Shown piece by piece: positions 1 to 11,387 of a stretch of DNA of 64,000 bases; position 1 is the stretch's first letter; every line of letters begins with the position of its first letter. The position numbers and the translations under genes were made by a program. The notes under the pieces are model-generated. The model saw only the letters and a list, made by a program, of their open reading frames with translations. It was not told the DNA's origin and made no database searches. Source of the stretch: Catonia carolina (Eukaryota; Arthropoda; Insecta; Hemiptera; Achilidae); NCBI GenBank assembly GCA_035578175.1, contig JAQMRL010000003.1, positions 86,468,469 through 86,532,468 on the forward strand, given 5' to 3'.

Positions 1-320
1 GTTATAATATACTATTGAAACTGGTACATTCATTTACGGACACCCGGTATATTAAAAACGTTTATTACTTTAATGAATATCATAGCTTGTAATTAAATTG
101 AGGATTTTCCCGTTAGTTGATTACAAATTAAATTATATTATATCAGTGATGGCAGAAACTACGATTTTAACCTTGAATAGTTTTTTGCTATGATTAACTT
201 ATTTAATCTTGCTGCCCGTCCCGGCTTCACCCGGGTATTTATTTATTTCAATAATTTTTAAATTAGAGTAATGAATTAATAAAAAATAAAATTTTCCGGT
301 TCGGAAACATTTTAAATATA
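1..320. other. Unassigned AT-rich sequence
   Basis: I see no coding frame, RNA gene or recognisable repeat end here. The only feature is a short GC-richer patch around 208-235. Confidence 0.5.
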
Positions 321-1254
321 AAAATCTGGTGTGAAGCATTCACATTACTTTCTCTTGCCAATCCAAATAATGACCAATATAACCTAATATTAGTAATAAA
401 CCATTAGAAATTAACAAAAAACCTAACCTCAAAAAAACATAACCTAATTTTAATTATGAGTGAATGATGCAAAATGAAAACCAATCTTAGGTTGGCTTAA
501 TAATACGGAAAATCACTCTTTGACTCTAAATTAGGCTCTGCAGAGAAAAATGCTTAAAATAAAAGTTGTAGATCTTTTAAGTTTCTATAAATTTGATTAT
601 GTAGCTATATTTTTGTCGTTAAATGCATACTAAGGCCGAAGTCTTAAAAAATCAATTTTTTACAGATTTTCTAAAAAGAAGAGCTAAAAAAAGAGAAATC
701 ACTAACCGCTAAACTAAGCGTTATACAAAGAAATGTTTCAAATAAAACTTTTAAATTTAATATTGTCTACAACTTTTGTTGGATACACTTTTGCGCTAAA
801 ATGGATATTAAGGCCGCTATTAAGGATCTTAAGAAACCATTTTTTCTACGAGAGAACGGCCTCCCCAAGAATTTCAGCAGACGTAGCGCCTACTTTACTT
901 TGTAGAACATAAAAAATGTAGTAAATGAGGCGATTTTTAAAAAAGAATCGTAGGAGCCGTTTTTGGGAAAAACGCAAAAAAGTGAAAAATGAGACCAATT
1001 GACTACTACTTCCGGTTGACCGTTTTTGATAAAAATGTTCGTGTCACGTCCACTAGCAGTACCTAACTTAAGTTTTAAGTTTCAACTTCGTACGATATTT
1101 TGTTTACACACATACACAGACCAATCGCTATAAACATGCTTTTTTTAGTTTCAGGGGGTCTGAATACGTGTAGATCCGGTAAAAACTTGATTTCGAAAAA
1201 TCGATACGTAAACAATACTTTCTTTCCTATATATTCATATAGGCAAGAGAAAGT
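321..1254 (-). mobile_element. Family A element, full length (A1)
   Basis: This is a minus-oriented, end-to-end copy. Its 3' end is on the left as the complement of CACCAGATTTTT, with a mutated terminal hairpin (gtgaagcattcacat), and the inner inverted 13-mer follows at 348-360. The 5' end (complement of ACTTTCTCTTGCC) closes it at about 1242-1254. The microsatellite is nearly absent; only a short CA-rich stretch remains near 1105-1120. It is more diverged than most copies, so it is probably an older insertion. There is no coding capacity. The Helentron/HINE assignment is an inference from structure (see findings). Confidence 0.8.
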
Positions 1255-1392
1255 AATAAATTGACCTATTAGTTTGAGATTTATAATATTTGAAGGGTTT
1301 TAGAAATTTATTTATTAATTTTAGGTGTATTATCGGTAACACTTCCACTGAGTTTCAGCCATCTACCTCGTCCGGAACTTGATAAACAAAAC

Positions 1393-2182
1393 AAAAATCT
1401 GGTGTGAAACACTCACACAACTTTCTCTTGCCAGCGCAAATAATTAACAATATGACCTAACATTAGTAATAAAACATTAGAAATAAACAAAAAACTAACC
1501 TCAAAAAACATAACCTTATTTTAATCATGAGTGAAAGGCAAAATGAAATCAACCTCAGTTTGGCTTAAAAATACGGAAAATTACTCTTTCACGCTAAACT
1601 AGGCACTCTACAAAAAATGCTTAAAATAAAAGTTGTAAATAATTTAATTTCCTATAAATTTTATTATATACACTTTTGTCGTAAAATGCATTCCAAGGCC
1701 GAAATCTTAAAAAAATCGATTTTTCAAACGTTTTCGTGAGAAAAAATCAGAACGTCGCTAATTACTGCTAAACTAATTGTTATACAAAAAAATGTTTGAA
1801 ATAAAAGTTGTAGAATTTTAAATTCTCTACAACTTTTATTTTATAATATTTTGCGCTAAATTGCATATTAAAGCCGTAATCTTAAAAAACTATGTTTTTA
1901 CGTGAAAACAGCCTCACCCAGAATTTCAGCAAACATAATGCCTACTCTATCTTGTAGAGAATAAAAAATTTAGTAAACCAGGCGATTTAAAAAAAAATCG
2001 TAGTAACAGTTTTTGAGAAAATCTCAAAAAAGTGAAAAATTACACGAATAAACTACTACTTCCGGTTGACCGATTTTGATGAAAATGTTCGTGTCGGGTC
2101 CGGTAGTGGTATGTAACTTAAGTTTCAAGTTTCAAGTTCGTACGATGTTCCATTCTTGAGATATTCTGTTCACACACACACA

Positions 2183-2227
<45 letters not shown>

Positions 2228-2362
2228 CAATCGCTAAAAACATGTTTTTTGGGTTCAGGGGGTCTGAAAACATACAGATCCGGTGAAAACTCGATTTCGA
2301 AAAATCGACATGAAAACAATACTTTCCTTCCTTCACCTATATTCATATAGGCAAGAGAAAGT
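1393..2362 (-). mobile_element. Family A element, full length (A2)
   Basis: This is a complete minus copy with an intact 3' hairpin at about 1401-1420 and the 5' terminal 13-mer at 2350-2362. It carries the longest (CA)n tract of the family at about 2172-2224. The small frames on both strands through the CA tract are microsatellite translations, not genes. Only ~140 bp separate it from A1, which lies in the same orientation. The flank at the 5' end is a T-run on the element's strand, as for most copies. Confidence 0.85.
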
Positions 2363-2654
2363 AAAAATTGGTTTAAGGGTTGAACACCGTTTTTAACCTC
2401 GTATAATACTCCCCGTAGTCTATAATACTGTATAAGTCTTCTACGTTTACATCTTGTTAAAATAAAGTACAGGTACTCGTAGAATAAAGTATATTGGAAG
2501 AAACAAGAGCTTCATTTACAATGTTCTTGAACTTATCAGTGATCCTGATTTGACGTTATTTCCTGTGCTTTGAAAATTGTCTTATAGACTGCAGTGTGTA
2601 TTTGTTTGATCTAGTTGGTAATAAAAGTAGTCTTTACTAGAAAATTAGAGAAAG
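2363..2654. other. Unassigned AT-rich sequence
   Basis: No feature recognised. Confidence 0.4.
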
Positions 2655-2800
2655 TATTTCATTGGGTGTGAACCCAATGTTTCATACCCGAAGTAGTCGC
2701 TAATAATAACCAAAATTTTGATGCGACCTAAAATGAACTAATTGTAAAATAACTAATGAGCTAATGACAAAGCAGTTGATGCGACTTTTAAAAAAAATTC
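2655..2800 (+). mobile_element. SINE tail fragment with the shared 3' domain present twice
   Basis: Two partial copies of the SINE/LINE 3' domain (GTCGCTAAT...TTGATGCGAC) lie in direct order at about 2697-2742 and 2755-2790. The second is followed by an A-run. The first copy is degenerate (TTTTGATGCGAC); the second keeps GCAGTTGATGCGAC. The tRNA-like head is missing. The same tail ends the SINEs at 14340, 25564 and 46326 and the LINE remnant at 49664. Confidence 0.6.
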
Positions 2801-2904
2801 ATGGTGAATTATGTCATTGGTTGTGAACCAAGGTTGATTTTCATGTAGCCGTCGTTCACTCGTATTTAAAATTAGTTTTTTTTCAAATTTTATATTGTTT
2901 AACT

Positions 2905-3025
2905 CACCGGGTTGGTCTAAGAGTATATTTGTCGCTGCGAGTCAGCTCTTCGGAGACGAAGGTTCCTGGTTCAAATCCTAGTAAAGATAGTTATACGGAA
3001 AACATAGTAAAATAGTGAGAGAAGG
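2905..3025 (+). mobile_element. Family C tRNA-headed SINE, 3'-truncated
   Basis: The head begins CACCGGGTTGG, and a good pol III B box (GGTTCAAATCC) lies at about 2969-2979 after GAGACGAAGGTTCC. The same head occurs at 15272, 42497 and 63543. The downstream body (CTCAGGAATGGTCGG and the tail) is absent, so the copy is truncated after about 120 bp. Confidence 0.65.
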
Positions 3026-3152
3026 TCTTGTTTCAAAGTTTCCATTTAACACCCAACATGTGTAATGTTAATTTAATATTTGAGTACGGTATAGGTTTAA
3101 TTAAAATAATAAATCAAAACAAATTACTTGCACTTGCGTATTCTATTTACAA

Positions 3153-4077
3153 AAAAATCTGGTGTGAAACACTCACACAACTTTCTCTTGCGATTGCAAA
3201 TAATTAACAATAAACCTAACATTAGTAATAAAACATTAGAAATAAACAAAAAACTAACCTCAAAAAACATAACCTAATTTTAATCATATATATGAAAGAC
3301 GCAAAATGAAAATCGATCTTAGTTTGCCTTAAAAATACGGAAAATCACTCTTTCACGCTAAAATAGGCACTGTAGAGAAAAATGTTCTAAATAAAAGTTG
3401 TAGATCTTTTAACTTTCTATAAATTTGATTATAGACATTTTTCTCATAAAATTCATACTAAGGCCGAAATCTTAAAAAAAATTGATTTTTCACACGTTTT
3501 CGTGAGAAAAAACAGAAAATCGCTAATTACCGCTAAACTAAGCGTTATACAAAAAAATCTTTGAAATAAAAGTTGTAGGATTTTAAATTCTTTACATATT
3601 TTCTAATATACATTTTTGCGCTGAATTGCATAATAAAGCCGCAATCTCAAAAAAAACAATTTCTTTACGTAAAAACAGCCTTACCAAGAATTTCAGCAAA
3701 CATGGCGCCTACCCTATCTTGTCGAGAATAAAAAATTGAGTAAACCAGGCGGTTTTAAAAAAAATCGTAGGACCAGTTTTTGAGAAAATTGCAAAAAAGT
3801 GAAAAATTACACGAATAAACTACTACTTCCGGTTGACCGATTTTGATGAAAATGTTCGTGTCGGGTTCGGTAGTGGTATGTAACTTAAGTTTCAAGTTCG
3901 TACGATGTTCCGTTCTTGAGATATTCTGTTCACACACAGACCAATCGCTAAAAACATGTTTTTTGGGTTCAGGGGGTCTGAAAACGTATAGATCCGGTGA
4001 AAACTCGATTTCGAAAAATCGACATGAAAACAATACTTTCCTTCCTATAGGCTATATTCATATAGGCAAGAGAAAGT
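3153..4077 (-). mobile_element. Family A element, full length (A3)
   Basis: This is a complete minus copy. The 3' hairpin is intact at the left end and the terminal 13-mer lies at about 4065-4077. The microsatellite has collapsed to four CA units near 3930-3938. The sequence is otherwise close to the family consensus. The short frames inside it recur in other copies because the DNA repeats, not because a protein is conserved. Confidence 0.85.
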
Positions 4078-4128
4078 AAAAAAATACAGCTGCACTTTGC
4101 TTCGAATGAAAAATCTGTTTACATTATA

Positions 4129-5088
4129 CGAGGGTAGGCTGATAAGTAATGCACACATGCTTGTAGAAGACAACTAAATAAACTTCAGTAGCGCGCCTGG
4201 TGGCATGTGGAAGTACTATTTCTCCTCTACAAGTCTGCGCAGTTTGAAGGCGTTGCTTTCATTCAGTTTGTTTTGAGTAGTGGAAGTATGGCGTCGTGTT
4301 CTGGTGCTATGTCAACGAGAATTAAACAACGCGAATTGAACAACTTTTGAAGCGCTACCGTGACGAAGGAGACGACTTTCTTTTGAATATTGTGACGGGG
4401 GACGAGTCATGGGTTCATCATTACGATCCCGAAGAAAAAAGGCAGAGCGCTGAATATCGTCATCCACATTCTCCTGTTGTGAAAAAGTTCAAAACACAAC
4501 CGTCCGCAAAAAAAATTCTTTTGACTGTGTTTTGGGATGCTCGCCGAGTTTATGTGACTGATTATCTGGAACGAGGGGCAACGGTAAATTCTGCTCAGTA
4601 TATACAGACTCTGAAACACCTCCGACGTCGAGTTTGTCGTGTTAGAGGCAACCTGGCGCCAATAATTTTGCAACACGACAATGCTCGTCCACACACTTCG
4701 CGTGCAACTGGAGAGGCTCTGAGAAACCTGAAGTTTCAACCAATTTTACACCCTCCGTATTCTCCCGACCTTGCGCCTTGCGATTTTTATTTTTTTCCTC
4801 TACTGAAGAGAGACCTTAAGGGTAATCATTACAGCTCGGACAATGAGGTGAAGGCAGCTATTGCGTCCTGGGTTCGAGGAAAGTCGGAAGAATTTTTCAG
4901 TGACGGAATGAAAAAACTTGTTAAACGTTGGGAGAAATGTGTAATGCTTAACGGTGACTATATTGAAAAATAAATAGATAATTTGGTAGGTTAAGATTTG
5001 TACTTTAATTTGTTATTTACCCCATCTTGCTATTTCTTTTTGTTCGTCTTCTACAAGCATGTGTGCATTACTTATCAGCCTACCCTCG
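4129..5088 (+). mobile_element. mariner transposon with perfect terminal inverted repeats, internally deleted
   Basis: The element is 960 bp and bounded by TA duplications at 4127-4128 and 5089-5090. The two ends are inverted repeats identical over 43 bp, starting CGAGGGTAGGCTGATAAGTA. Full mariners are about 1.3 kb; this one lacks roughly 0.3 kb from the 5' part of the transposase gene. Perfect ends suggest recent or continuing mobilisation in trans. It lies 50 bp right of family A copy A3. Confidence 0.93.
4326..4973 (+). pseudogene. mariner transposase, catalytic domain only
   Basis: Mariner transposase cuts and rejoins DNA at TA sites. The remaining frame runs from just after a stop at 4323-4325 to a stop at 4971-4973, about 208-215 codons against ~345 in the family. 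The DD34D triad is present: Asp in VTGDESW, Asp in LQHDNARPH and Asp in LAPCDFYF. I count exactly 34 residues between the last two. The helix-turn-helix DNA-binding half is missing. An original N-terminus is visible upstream at 4288 (MASCSGAMSTRIKQR) in another frame, so the deletion junction near 4325-4335 also shifts the frame. It is not expected to bind its own ends. Confidence 0.9.
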
Positions 5089-5090
5089 TA

Positions 5091-5991
5091 TATACCTATC
5101 TCTTTATAACAATTTACTTTGAAGAATGTTGTTAAATAAAGTTGTCTTGAAACCAAATGATTTAAGAATCAGGGTATTAATAATTTGGTGACAATTAGAA
5201 TGGTATACGTGCGTCTTGCACGCATTATACATTGTATCTATTGAAACACAGCTGCAGCAAGGTCAAAGAGGTTACCTATATACTGTTCAGCGTAGTTGGT
5301 GGTCAATCTATGCAGGGAAAGTTTCATAAAATTAGGAAAACCAATTGTCGATGTACAACATAGACAGGTAATTGACTTATAGAACGATTGTTCCCTTTAA
5401 TTACTTTATAAAGCATTTGGTTTCTGTCTTTACGATCAATTTAGACAGTTGATCATTTTATAAAGGTGGTCAACTTGACAGGTTTTATTGTACCTACTAG
5501 ATTTTCCCGGTTATTTTTGCAACGCTTACCTATTTTTGAAGGTACGAGCCACCACTGGTTTAACTGTAATAATTTAGGTGCCCGACGGACTTTCTGGAGC
5601 CGTGAAATGCGCGAAAAGAATTCTAATTTACCTTCACCACTTAAAATCACTTGAGTTCTCACACATTTCATTGTTACGTAGAATCAAGCCTTTCTTTTTT
5701 ATCCTCAAACAGAAGTCCTAATTTCACTGCGCATATTTCAGCGAAGATCCAAAAAGAAGAGACCGGGGTACGAATAATTTTTATATTGTTTTCTTCACTA
5801 TGCTAACTAAATAGTTTTTTCTAACAATAAATTAATCAAATTTTACTTTTTACTTAACTTGATTGATTGTTTGTAATCAGATAAATTTGATTGTTACCAA
5901 CGTAATTTAAGCTTGAATGGTTTTAAAGAGATGATTCACAACCTTTAATAAATTATAAAACGTTTGTTTTTCAGTATTATTAAAATTTATT
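5091..5991. other. Unassigned sequence
   Basis: This is about 900 bp of AT-rich DNA. Two overlapping small frames on opposite strands (5453-5671) have no recognisable motif and I do not call them genes. Confidence 0.4.
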
Positions 5992-6145
5992 ACTTTCTCT
6001 TGCCTATAAGAATATATAGGAAGGAAAGTATTGTTTTCATGTCGATTTTTCGAAATCGAGTTTTCACCGGATCTACACGTTTTCAGACCCCCTGAACCCA
6101 AAAACCATGTTTTTAGCAATTGGTCTCTGTGTGTGTGTGTGTGTA

Positions 6146-6176
<31 letters not shown>

Positions 6177-6944
6177 GAACAGAATATCTCAAGAACGGAA
6201 CATCGTACGAACTTAAAGCTTAGAACTTAAGCTACATACCACTACCGGACCCGACACGAACATTTTCATCAAAATCGGTCAACCGGAAGTAGTAGTATTT
6301 TCGTGTCATTTTTCACTTTTTAGCGATTTTCTCAAAAGGTGTTCCTACGATTTTTTTTTAAATCCCCTGGTTTATTTAATTTTTTTTTCTCTACAAGATA
6401 GGGTAGACGCTATGTTTGCTGAAATTCTTGGTGAGGCTGTTTTTGCGTAAAGAAATTGTTTTTTTGAGATTGCGGCTTTAATATGCATTTCAGCATAAAA
6501 ATGTATATAATAAAATTTGTAGAGAATTTAAAGTCCTACAACTTTTATTTCAAACTTTTTTTGTATAACGCTTAGTTTAGCGGTAATTAGCGATTTTCTG
6601 TTTTTTTCTCACGAAAACGTGAAAAATTGATTTTTTTAAAGATTTCGGCCTTTCTATGCATTTTACGACAAAAGTGTATAAATAAAGTTTATAGGAAATT
6701 AAAAGATCTGCAACTTTTATTTTTAGCATTTTTTTGTACAGTGCCTAGTTTAGCGTGAAAGAGTAATTATCCATATTTTTAAGCCAAACAGGTCGATTTT
6801 CATTTTGCGTCTTTCACTCGTTTTTTTGTCTTTCTTGAGGTTAGTTTTTTGTTTATTTCTAATGTTTTATTGCTATTAGGTTTATTGTTAATTATTTGCA
6901 TTGGCAAGAGAAAGTTGTGTGAGTTTTTCACACCAGATTTTTTT
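5992..6944 (+). mobile_element. Family A element, full length (A4)
   Basis: This is a plus copy beginning ACTTTCTCTTGCC and ending CACACCAGATTTTT. The simple-repeat block at about 6128-6175 is compound, (GT)n-(CG)n-(GT)n, with a core of alternating CG that could adopt Z-DNA. The terminal hairpin is weakened (GAGTTTTTCACAC in place of GAGTGTTTCACAC). Both internal modules are present at about 6470-6800. Confidence 0.85.
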
Positions 6945-8448
6945 TTATAACTTTTCTGCTTAAAATATTAGGGAAAACTTCAACACGGTTTACAAAAAAA
7001 GAAAACGTGTTTTTTTTTATTTTACGATAATTATACTTCTGTATCTAAACTCAGTTGTCACTAAAATTACTATAAATGAAGCAATTGACCTTTCTAATAC
7101 GTTAAATGGAGACGCAATTGCTTTTATATATATTTCCCTTGAGAGATTAAAGTCCATAAAATAGCGTGTAAACAACTCTATATGGAAATAACTAATGTGT
7201 ATTTGATATTTTCTGCCTATTGATTCTACAGTATTTTATCTTTAGATAAACTGCGTGAAAGAAACTTAAATACAAGTTATTTCTTTAATACCTTCACGAT
7301 TTATTTATTTTATATTCCATTAGAAAATACAACTTTGATAACATAATATTTATCGCTTAATATTGCATAATTGACAACCAAGAAATATTAAATTTACTAG
7401 TTAATAGATTGTAAATTTTTTTCGCCCACATTGAGAATCAACAATTTTCTAGCGCCCCGAAATTTTTAAACGTACCATCAGTTAAAAATAATAATTACAA
7501 TTGCTGTTAGTACTTATAGTAATAATTTTTTTAAACGTGGAATATCTTATTTGTTAGAAGAAATTTTAAATGAGAGTAAGTAATTAAAACGCATTTTTAA
7601 TCATTGTGGATTCGTGCGAATAAATTCGCACAATTTTCTTGGGTTTCAAACCCCTATCATTAAATAAATGATCTAAGTTAACAAACTTAACCGTTCATTG
7701 AAGAACGGTGAGTAACGACTAAAGCACAGTAATACGATAGTTTCGTTTTGAAAAGAACGGTTTTGAACTAAAAATTTAAATAAAACAACGTTAACACAAT
7801 GTCTAATACCGACTGAGTGTTATGAGAAATGAGAAGAGAGATGACACAAATCCTGTATGCTTATGGAACATGACTATGGAGGGGGTAAATGTGGGAGAAC
7901 CGCATTACAATACGTTGTATAACCGCTACGTTGTAAACGAAATTTACTCTTTCTCATTTCGTAAATTGAAGCTCATACTAGGATAAATTTCAAGTTTAGA
8001 ACTTTTGGGCAAATCAGGAAAGAATACTCTTTCAAATCATGTAAAAATTATAAAAATCAGGTCGGTAGAACACTGTATTTAGGAGTTAATAGGACAATTC
8101 CCATTTAAAATACATTGGAAACAATTTTGCGTTTTAAATAATATATATAGTGTGGAAATAATTTTATTACAAAAATTCCTTTCATGAGACGATGGCTGGT
8201 GGCAATTGTTTAAAAGGCTTACCTTTGACTTGTAGCAGAAACCATTAGTGATTTCTTTATCTACTCTTTAAGAGGAATCTAATGACATTATTTTTGTTTC
8301 CAAATTCCGACTTTGATTTCTTTACTTCCGGTTTTGGGCCACTTCCGGTCAAAACAAGAGGTACCAAAAAACGGTTTTTGATTCGTAATGTATTAAAAAA
8401 GTTAGTGGGTCTGGATTGGATTTGAAGTTTCGGTTTTCACTGATGATT
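6945..8448. other. Unassigned AT-rich sequence
   Basis: No gene or repeat end is recognised. A perfect palindrome, GTGCGAATAAATTCGCAC, lies at about 7614-7631. Around 8316-8350 there are two ACTTCCGGT words resembling the middle of family A, but the match is too short to call. Confidence 0.4.
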
Positions 8449-8517
8449 AACATCCTGATCTCGTTGGGTCATATTGTTGTTAAATTAACAGATTACAACG
8501 TACAAACAGTAGGGATT
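8449..8517 (+). mobile_element. Family C SINE, 3' tail fragment
   Basis: Only the 3' part is present: CATCCTGATCTCGTTGGGTC followed by CAGATTACAACGTACAAAC and TAGGGATT. It aligns with the ends of the copies at 42497 and 63543. No tRNA-like head is visible upstream. Confidence 0.55.
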
Positions 8518-8552
8518 AAAAAAATAATAGGTAACTTCCTACGGCGACGGCA

Positions 8553-9998
8553 AATTTTTTTAAATCGCCTTATTTACTAAATTTCTTATGCTCTACAAGC
8601 TAGGGTAAGCGCCATGTCTGGTGAAATTTTAGGGAGCCTGTGCTTTCATGGTAAATTCTGTTTTTACGATTGCGGCCTTAATATAGGTCATACATTCTAC
8701 ATTCTAGAGCAAAAGTTTACAATCAAAGTAATCACTTAAAAACCACAACTTTTATTTGAAACATTTTTATGTTCAACGCTGAGTTTAGCGTTAATTAATG
8801 ATTTTCTGTATTTTGCTCATCAGCATCTTAAAAAATGGGATTTTTTTAATATTGCTGCATTAGTATGGATTTTACGACGTAACTTTGTATAATTAAATTT
8901 ATAGAAAATTAAAATATCTACAATTTTTATTTCAAGCATTTTCTTCTGTCGAGCCTAGTTTAGCGTCAGTATTAGTAATTTCCCGTCTTTTTACTTTCTC
9001 TTGTCTAGGCCTATATGAATGTACATATAGGAAGGAAAGTATTGTTTTCATGTCGTTTTTTTGAAATCGGGTTTTCACCGGATCTACAAATTTTCAGACC
9101 CCCTGAACCCAAAAATCTTGTTTTTAGCGATTAGTGCGTGTGTGTGTGTACGCGCGCGTGTATGAACAGAATATCTCAAGAACGGAACATCTTACGAAGT
9201 TGAAACTTCTGACTTAAGTTACGTACAACTAGAGCATCTGACACGAATATTTTAATCAAAATCGGTCAACCGGAAGTAGTACTTTATTCGTGTCATTTTT
9301 CACTTTTCTCGATTTTCTCAAAAAGGCTCCTACAATTTTTTTTAAAAATCGCCTCATTTACTAAATATTTTTTAAGATTGTGACTTAAATAAGCATTTTA
9401 GCGCAAAAATGTATATAGGCTAATAAAATTTTTAGAGAATTTAAAATCCTACAACTTTTATTTCAAACATTGTTTTGTATAAAGTTTAGTTTAGCGGTAA
9501 TTAGCAATTTTTTGTTTTTTCTCACGATAACTTGTAAAAAAATAAGATTTTTTTAAAGATTTTTAAGTTTTGCATTTTACGACGAAAGTGTATAATCAAA
9601 TTTATAGGAAATTAAAATATTTACAACTTTTATTTAAGCATTTTTCTCTACAGAGCCTAGTTTAGCGTGAAAGAGCGATTTTCCGTATTTTTAAGCCAAA
9701 CTAAAGTTGATTTTCATTTTGCGTCTTTCACTCATGATAAGGTTACGTTTTTTGAGGTTAGTTTTTTTGTTTATTTCTAATGTTTTATTACTAATGTTAG
9801 GTTGTAGTATTCATTATTTGCATTTGCAAGAGAAAGTAGTGTGATTGTTTCAAACTAGATTTTTAAGTTTTGCAGAGGTTGATTTTCATTTTACGTCATT
9901 CACTCATGAATAAAATTAGGTTATGTTTTACATTTTGCATTGTTTACTAAGAATAAACATAAGTTATATGTTTTATTATTTACATTGGCAAGAGAAAA
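8553..9998 (+). mobile_element. Family A element, 5'-truncated and split by a nested copy (A5)
   Basis: The left part (8553-8992) starts in the middle of the consensus at the TTTAAATCGCC block and runs to GTCTTTTT. The right part (9865-9998) continues with AAGTTTTGCAGAGGTTG, exactly where the consensus should continue. Its 3' end decays after GGCAAGAGAAA. The interruption is copy A6. Rejoining the two parts restores the consensus order without lost bases, which fixes the ends of the inserted element. Confidence 0.8.
8993..9864 (+). mobile_element. Family A element nested inside another (A6)
   Basis: The element begins ACTTTCTCTTGTC and ends AAACTAGATTTTT, inserted in the T5 run of copy A5. 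T5 is present on both sides. That is either a 5-bp duplication or insertion between Ts by an element that ends in Ts. The GT block near 9137-9170 contains an alternating CG core. The 3' hairpin is degraded (GTGATTGTTTCAAAC). Confidence 0.82.
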
Positions 9999-10711
9999 CA
10001 GTTTCTATATTGTGTCATAATACTGGTAAGCTATCATAACTTTCTCCCACGAACTGAATGTTGCTGAATTGGCTCGAATGAACTTTCCTTCGCCAATTTT
10101 CCTCATTCCTTTTCCTCTGAAAGCCTACCTCTCTTATTTCCTCGGGCAGTCAAAGTCTGCCTGTGTTACTATTGTATCGTAAAATCTGCTTGTGTTTGTA
10201 TATTCAAACCCATATTGGTGTGTGGGGCAGAATACGCAGTACACAACTCGACGAGAGAGAATTGTGTTAGCCGCCCTATGAATATTTCATGAAACATGTT
10301 ACAATAGAAGACCTGTGATTACCATCTTTACAGCACAACACTTTTACTTACCTCTTATTCTTTTTGTGTTACTTATTGCACTTCTTTTATGATTACACGA
10401 TACCACTTTTTTATGTATTTTTATTTTATTTTATTTTTTTGTTATGTGACTTTTATGTTAAGTACTGTTATAAAATTTAAATTACTGTTAACCAATTACC
10501 TTCAAATGACCTATTTATTGTACTTAAAGTCTATTTTAATTCATTTTTATGCTGTTCTCCTTCATTCATAAATCAATAAGACTAATGGCTTTTGCTAAAT
10601 TGATTTTTTGAGTATAATTTTTGTTTCTTGAATATTTCATTTTTTTATGACATTGATATATTGTACAAAGTGATTTTTTTAGTCCTGTTACCCAATTGTT
10701 AATGTTTTGGT
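9999..10711. other. Unassigned sequence
   Basis: A slightly GC-richer block at 10040-10270 differs from its surroundings in composition, but I recognise no protein or repeat in it. The hydrophobic 60-codon frame at 10389 lies in T-rich DNA and is unlikely to be real. Confidence 0.4.
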
Positions 10712-10890
10712 AATTTGGAGGGTAATATTGAGGGAGTAAATTGTAGAGGGAGGCAAAGATTAGAATATGTAAAGCAAATTACAAAAGATGTAGGGTGTTA
10801 CAGGTATGTAGATATGAAACGATTTGCGCAAGATAGAAAGGTTGGAGAACTGCATCAAACCAGTCGAGAGACTGATGACAAAAAAAAGTA
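10712..10890 (+). pseudogene. LINE ORF2 C-terminal remnant (endonuclease/reverse-transcriptase type)
   Basis: The translation reads EGNIEGVNCRGRQRLEYVKQ, then KDVGC and MKRFAQDRK. This is the stereotyped C-terminal region of many insect LINE ORF2 proteins, lying after the reverse transcriptase domain. The stretch ends at GATGACAAAAAAAAG, probably the ORF end plus the poly(A) of a heavily 5'-truncated insertion. No catalytic residues remain. The clade cannot be decided from this piece. Confidence 0.75.
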
Positions 10891-11376
10891 TACACCCAGT
10901 TTTGGATCGCTCCACCAACTCTCTTCTTTCCACAGACAAATAATATACATACGTTTATTTCTCAAATGTATGTTTTTTTAAAGAATTATCTCGTGTTGGA
11001 AAATTTAAAAAAATTCTTGATAGAAATTCCCGTTATTTGTCACAACTTACTGTAGGTCTAATTTAAATTACGTATAAAATCCATTGAAGTAAATGCAAAT
11101 TACAGTTGAGTATTAGTGTAGTAATCCTTTTAGGCTTTATATTTCAATTACATTTAGCTTATAAATTATTTACAATAATCTTGTCATTACATCCTCTATC
11201 CGAGTACGGTAGGTTGATTCAACCGAGAGATTTAAACAATAAAACTGTAGAGGTTTTGTAGTCGCCATTTTGTAACTTATAAGCTCTGTAACTAGAATTC
11301 GACAGGCTGACGAATATCTTTAATGATTTTTTTCTAACTTTAATGAATACTGTTTAGAATTAGTTAAGAAAGCTAT
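10891..11376. other. Unassigned AT-rich sequence
   Basis: Nothing recognised. Confidence 0.4.
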
Positions 11377-11387
11377 AAGTAAACTTT

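Noticed and set aside
2118..2350. Recurring small proteins with a FFEIEFSPDLYVFRPPEPKKHVFSD-like stretch or the reverse-strand SGGLKTYRSGENSISKNRHE stretch, as here and at 3755, 6031, 12096, 40550, 56526 and 56753
   Set aside because: They sit at the same place in each family A copy, on both strands, and run into the GT microsatellite. Likeness follows from the DNA repeat. There is no consistent start, and frames break freely between copies.
4407..4739. 110-codon minus-strand frame within the mariner
   Set aside because: Shadow of the transposase gene on the other strand.
8993..9864. Family A as Tc1/mariner-type MITE because of the 13-bp inverted repeats
   Set aside because: The second 13-mer is internal, followed by a hairpin and T-run. 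No TA or other fixed duplication is seen at the nested site except the T-run itself.
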